Origin: Elysia marginata
Taxonomy: Eukaryota; Mollusca; Gastropoda; Plakobranchidae
NCBI GenBank assembly: GCA_019649035.1
Contig: BMAT01000925.1
Location: 902 to 24,807 of the forward strand
Reading direction: 5' to 3'
DNA length: 23,906 nucleotides
The translations under genes were made by a program, and so were the position numbers. The notes below the pieces were generated by a model. That model saw only the letters and a program-made list of their open reading frames with translations, did no database searches and was not told the DNA's origin. Shown here piece after piece: positions 20,185 through 23,906 of the stretch. How positions within the stretch are numbered: position 1 is the first letter of the stretch; the number at the start of each line of letters is the position of its first letter.

Positions 20185-20400
20185 ACTTGACTGAGTGCGA
20201 GGCATAGAGTTTTCTGCTGTACTGTTCACTAACCAGACGGTGCCGGTTCAAATCTTCCTGCTCGTCCTGTGAACAGGTGGACGTTGAAGCCTCTATTGGA
20301 TGAGAGTGGCCTGCGGGTAAAGCGCCCACCTTACTCAACACGCGTCGGTTTTTTCTCATCTGCGGAGAAAAACATGATAACCGTGTATCTGGGAAGAATG
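20185..20400 (+). mobile_element. tRNA-derived SINE-like element
   Basis: TGACTGAGTGCG at 20188-20199 matches the A-box consensus at about 10 of 12 positions, and GGTTCAAATCT at 20245-20255 matches the B box. Between them TTCTGC and CAGACGG could form an imperfect anticodon-type arm. The 57-bp spacing is too long for a working tRNA. A GC-richer segment follows to about 20400 and may be the SINE body. It lies inside the GPCR intron, antisense to the gene. The 3' tail and target duplication are not clear. Confidence 0.45.
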
Positions 20401-21290
20401 TTTTCTACAAAATGTGCCTGTGGCAAAAGGTCGTGTGCAAGTGACGTGTCCCGAAAGATGTCATGTCAGGCCTTGAGGTTAAATAAATGTTTAAGAACTA
20501 ATAGTATTTCAAATAATCTAGTTTGAAACAACATTATATAATGGGCTGAAAGCAACCTTTAGAACACAAATAATTTGTACAAATCCCATTATGTCGCGAG
20601 TGACTCTAACATGAAAAGTCACACTTTTTGAGTCACGGGTGATTCTGACATGAATTTCATTTTAAAAAATTGGAAACTTTGTACTGATGATGCAAGCCTT
20701 GAGAGTATCTATAGTATATTAGTTTTGACACCAATAAATCCATTGCTTTCTGCTAGAACTATTATAATTAACTATGACCTTTTCAAAATTAATATGATAT
20801 GCTCACTGAGTAAAATAATTCTGCATCAAAAGTTTTCTTTTACGCAAAACGACCTTTTGTCACAGCGACAAATACATGGTAAACTCCCACACCAGTCTTG
20901 ATATTTCTATTAAGATGGGATTTCCGCTATCCATGTCTGGCTACAGCTGTTAGGCGGTGCAAACAATGCTCTACATAGCAGGCGTACACAACAGATTTTA
21001 GGTCTGTAAAAGTTTTGAATTTTAAAATCACTGTGTTAAGAAGGGAAATTTTATCAACCCCCCTCTTTCCCCTAATAGCACCCTTCCATAGGTTATTTCA
21101 GGTCGCAGGACAGATTTAGATCTACTTGACCCATAAACAGGACGAAACCACCGCCATGCATGCACCAATCTAAAAGGAGGCCCGCCAAGCATAAAATTAA
21201 GCGAAGACTAAAAATCATAACGTAACTTACTATGTTTTGTGATCCGACTGCTGTTTTTTTTCTAAACAATAATAAGGATAATAATCTTAC

Positions 21291-21360
21291 CATAAGAGCG
21301 ATGTTGAAATAGCAGAACACCACAGATGCCATCATGATGAGGAATAAGGCGAAGATAACG
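21291..21360 (-). CDS. Class A GPCR, TM5 exon
   Basis: This is a 70-bp internal exon encoding one helix, VIFALFLIMMASVVFCYFNI followed by ALM. It is TM5 with the typical C-Y-x-x-I-A approach to the third intracellular loop. The acceptor is TATAATTTGTATTTCAG (ending at 21361) and the donor is CTTATG/GTAAG. It is entered with one base left to complete a codon and leaves in phase 0, the phase in which the 17428-19104 exon begins, so the two exons join without a break. A second acceptor-like TTACAATTTCAG further upstream could extend the exon by roughly 50 bp. The exons for TM1-TM4, including the DRY motif, must lie beyond the LINE at 21627 or outside the window. Confidence 0.78.
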
Positions 21361-21626
21361 CTGAAATACAAATTATAAACAGTAACAACAACAAAGCCCA
21401 ACAGAACTGAAATTGTAACAAAAATGTTTTTACAAAACCACCAAAACCTGAAATGTTAGGCGACCAGAATAAATTAGGCCTAACTGAGACTTTTGACTCA
21501 TTGATTCATGAACATTTGTTAATAATGTATTTTGTGTCCTTTTTCGGGCGAACAGAGTTCAATTAAGGCTTTCTGCTTAATTAAGATCTTTAAGTTTTAA
21601 TTTTTAATTATTTTACATTAAAATTG

Positions 21627-22372
21627 CGTACTCAGACGCGATTGATATCCCAGATGCAGGCTGTCTCATTCTAGGTGACTTCAACAGCCATTCCCAAAGC
21701 TGGGGATATGATGAAATGGACCACAGGGGCGAAGAGGTTGAGAACTGGCAGATAGACCAGAATCTTCAGCTCCTAAATGATCCAGAAGATCAAGACACCT
21801 TTTACTCTAGAAGATGGAGAACAACAAGTACCCCAGACCTAGGCTTTGCGACTGATAACATAGCCAAGTGTACAAGCCGCACTGCGCAAGATCAGCTTGC
21901 TGGAAGCGACCGCAGACCTATCATGCTCACAGTTGATTTGAACATGACACGAAGCTTGACATACATTCCCCCTCGATGGAATTATAAGAAAGCCAATTGG
22001 TCCAAGTTTGCTAGCCGCACTGACATACTGACAAAAAGAATAAATATCAACAAAAGGCAAATTGACAAAGCCAACAAAGCCCTCACAAAGGCAATCGTCT
22101 CAGCAGCACATGAATGCATTCCACGTGGGTCTAGAAGAAACTACATCCCCTACTGGTCCGAAGAACTGCAGGCCCTGCATGAGGAAGTCACAGAAGCAAG
22201 AGACAATGTGGAAAAAGAGCCAAGTGTTGACAACAACATGCGTCTCAATGCCAAAACTGCCAGATTCAGAAGAGAGAGCAACACGGCAGTAAGAAACAGT
22301 TGGCAAAAGAAAACCACCCAGTTGAACCTTGAAAAGATGGTCAGAAACTGTGGAGACTTGTCAGATCGCTGA
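21627..22372 (+). pseudogene. LINE endonuclease C-terminal part and linker
   Basis: One continuous frame from the truncation point to the first frameshift. It carries the Asp/Asn of GDFN and the TPDL motif of the APE-type endonuclease. The final SDH catalytic motif reads SDR, so the histidine that activates the nucleophile is lost. With the missing N-terminal half, this copy cannot encode an active nuclease. The following 150 residues are a Lys/Arg-rich linker (KRININKRQIDKANK) leading to the reverse transcriptase. A frameshift within a short A run at about 22328-22332 gives the stop near 22372; the reading frame resumes one frame over. Confidence 0.85.
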
Positions 22373-23906
22373 ATGGTGAGAGCAACAGACTGAGTCCCAT
22401 CGCACTGGAAGAGGAAAATAGAGTGCTGACCAAGAGGCAAGCAGCAAACCATCTAGTCAAGCAGTTCTCTCAAGTGAGCGATATCACTGTCTGCAACCAG
22501 AGACGACACAAGGTACATCAAGAAATAAAAGAGAAGAAAAAGATCACACAGCAACCTACAGATGAAATCATGACCTGCCCCTTTGTGATGGAAAAACTTG
22601 AAGGTGCTCTAAAAGTCATGCAAAATGGAAGAAGCCCTGGACCAGACAAAATTACAAATGAGATGCTTGCTCATCTTGGATTCCAAGCCAAGAGGAAAAT
22701 ATTGGGCCTTTTCAATACAAGTTGGAAGACAGGACTGGTCTCCTCAAATTGGAAGAAAGCGATTCTCATCCCAATACTCAAAATAGGCAAGCCAAAGAAC
22801 AAAGGGAACAGTTATCGACCTATCAGCCTAACCAGCTGCATGTGCAAGCTCATGGAGCGAATGATAAACAAGAGACTCGTGTGGTACCTGAAGAAGCACA
22901 ACATTTTAATGGACGAGCAAGCAGGTTTCCGCCAATTCCGGTCCACAGAGGGTCAAGTTGCTTACATTGCCCAGACCATCGAAGATGGATACCAGAGACA
23001 GCAACATACAGTCACTGTCTGGGTAGATATGGAAAAAGCCTTCGATAGAGTCTGGAAAAAAAGGTCTTATCCTGCAACTGATGCAAGCTGGAGTGTCCCA
23101 CAACGTGCTGAAGTGGATACAAAACTATCTCAGCCAAAGGACAGGGAGAGTAAACCTTCAAGGAAGAGAAAGCAGGCAAGCGATCTTCAAGGATGGTGTC
23201 CCACAGGGTGGAGTCCTCTCCCCCAAACTGTTCCTAGTATTTATGAACAGAACATCCATAACATCATCGAACCACATGTGAAAGCTGCACTTTATGCAGA
23301 TGACTTAGCACTCATATGCTCTGAAGATAGCGGTGGAACAGCCCAAGTGAGACTACAAGAATGCCTTACACTTCTAGGGCAATGGACAGACGACTGGGCG
23401 ATGACTGTAAATGCCGCCAAAACAACTTACATCATCTTCTCCCTCTCAACAAAGATCCCTAGCCTGAGGCTTAGAATCAACAACTCACTGCTAGAAAAAG
23501 AAAACTACCCCAAGTACTTAGGTGTCACTTTTGATCCTCGTCTCACCTGGTGCAAGCAGATTGAAACAGTCCAGAAGAATGCTGTAAGGAGAACTTTATT
23601 GTTGAAGAAGCTGGCAGGAACAAGCTGGGGAGCAGACATGAAACTACTGAAAAAAACATATGTAGGCTATGTCCGAACTGTCATGGAATATGGATTTGCA
23701 GCATGGAGAACCGCTTCTAAGACAAATTTCCAAAAGATTGAAAGAGTACAAAACCATAGCCTCAGAATCATGACAGGTGGAATAAAGAGTACTCCAATAA
23801 ACAGTATGGAATCAGTCACAGGCCTGGAATCCTTGGAAGACAGGAGAAAAAAGAAAAATGCATGTCAGTACACCAAATTCCAACATCTCGCAAACCATCC
23901 CATGTG
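22340..23906 (+). pseudogene. LINE reverse transcriptase, three frame segments
   Basis: Segment one runs from about 22340 to 23059, from LWRLVRSLNGE to DMEKAFDRVWKK. Segment two runs from 23060 to about 23250, starting LILQLMQAGVSHNVLKW and containing DGVPQGGVLSPK. Segment three runs from 23252 to the window end, starting IHNIIEPHVKAALYADD. The three segments together contain every reverse transcriptase core motif, and both catalytic aspartates of YADD are intact. The breaks are single-base indels, the first two of them in A-rich runs (AAAA near 22331, AAAAAAA near 23055), so sequencing error in the assembly is possible as well as true decay. Confidence 0.88.

Larger units (their letters stand above)
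19105..21290 (-). other. Intron of the GPCR gene
   Basis: This is a 2186-bp phase-0 intron between the TM5 exon and the long third-loop exon. Its donor is CTTATG/GTAAG (intron from 21290) and its acceptor is CTCCCTCCAG (ending at 19105). It contains a 60-65-bp tandem repeat at 19698-20020 and a SINE-like piece at about 20185-20400; the rest is AT-rich and carries no coding signal. Confidence 0.75.
21627..23906 (+). mobile_element. Jockey-like non-LTR retrotransposon, 5'-truncated (endonuclease and RT)
   Basis: Coding sequence starts abruptly inside an apurinic-type endonuclease: LILGDFNSHSQSWGYDE, with GDFN at 21674-21685, then TPDLGFAT and GSDRRP (21902-21919). A linker and a full reverse transcriptase follow: GRSPGPDKITNEML, NSYRPISLTSCMCKLMER, DEQAGFRQFRSTEGQ, DMEKAFDRVW, DGVPQGGVLSPKLF and YADD at 23293-23304. 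The thumb (YPKYLGVTFDPRLTW) and the C-terminal region (MEYGFAAWRT, RIMTGG) continue to the window end. No RNase H is seen before the edge. Only three frameshifts are needed: one base lost near 22331, one base gained or lost near 23059, and another near 23250. It is therefore much younger than the other two LINEs. It lies antisense to the GPCR, probably in one of its upstream introns. Confidence 0.92.

Noticed and set aside
20185-20260. Functional tRNA gene
   Set aside because: A- and B-box-like motifs are present, but their spacing is too long and no cloverleaf with a paired acceptor stem is visible.

Overview
This looks like nuclear DNA of an invertebrate animal. A mollusc, probably a heterobranch gastropod, is my best guess. 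The reasons are spliced genes with GT/AG introns, AT-rich non-coding sequence, many microsatellites and minisatellites, tRNA-derived SINE-like pieces, and three non-LTR retrotransposons of types common in lophotrochozoans. The species call is inference; the eukaryotic nature is directly visible. No bacterial-type operon, CRISPR array, rRNA gene or intact tRNA gene was seen.

Two host genes are partly present, both on the minus strand. (1) At 844-2454 two phase-compatible exons encode a Thr/Ser/Pro-rich mucin-like stalk of about ten 14-residue repeats, followed by a transmembrane segment with a basic stop-transfer. This is part of a type I membrane mucin-like protein. (2) At 17428-21360 the last two visible exons encode TM5, a very long third intracellular loop (about 466 residues), TM6, TM7 and a short tail of a class A (rhodopsin-like) GPCR. 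An in-frame TAA lies in TM7, ten codons from the NPVIY motif. The TM1-TM4 exons are not in the window.

Layout: 1-632 is a 39/32-bp minisatellite. 844-2454 is the mucin-like gene. 2455-8100 is mostly anonymous AT-rich DNA with microsatellites, two SINE-like pieces and a GATAA-type retroelement tail. 8130-9480 is a decayed L2/CR1-group LINE on the plus strand. 9605-9704 is a CA/GA microsatellite. 9840-11510 is a decayed CR1-like LINE on the minus strand, split by a 266-bp fold-back insertion with a 13-bp target-site duplication. 11553-17400 is anonymous DNA with several tandem repeats. 17428-21360 is the GPCR, whose intron holds a 60-65-bp tandem repeat and a SINE-like piece. 21627-23906 is a relatively young, 5'-truncated jockey-like LINE on the plus strand, antisense to the GPCR and running off the window end.

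The two host genes show no functional link to each other. The most useful observations are the mucin exons (hidden behind a misleading open frame on the other strand), the GPCR nonsense codon, and the fold-back element whose insertion can be reconstructed from the LINE frame it interrupts. I did not find a convincing wholly new system.
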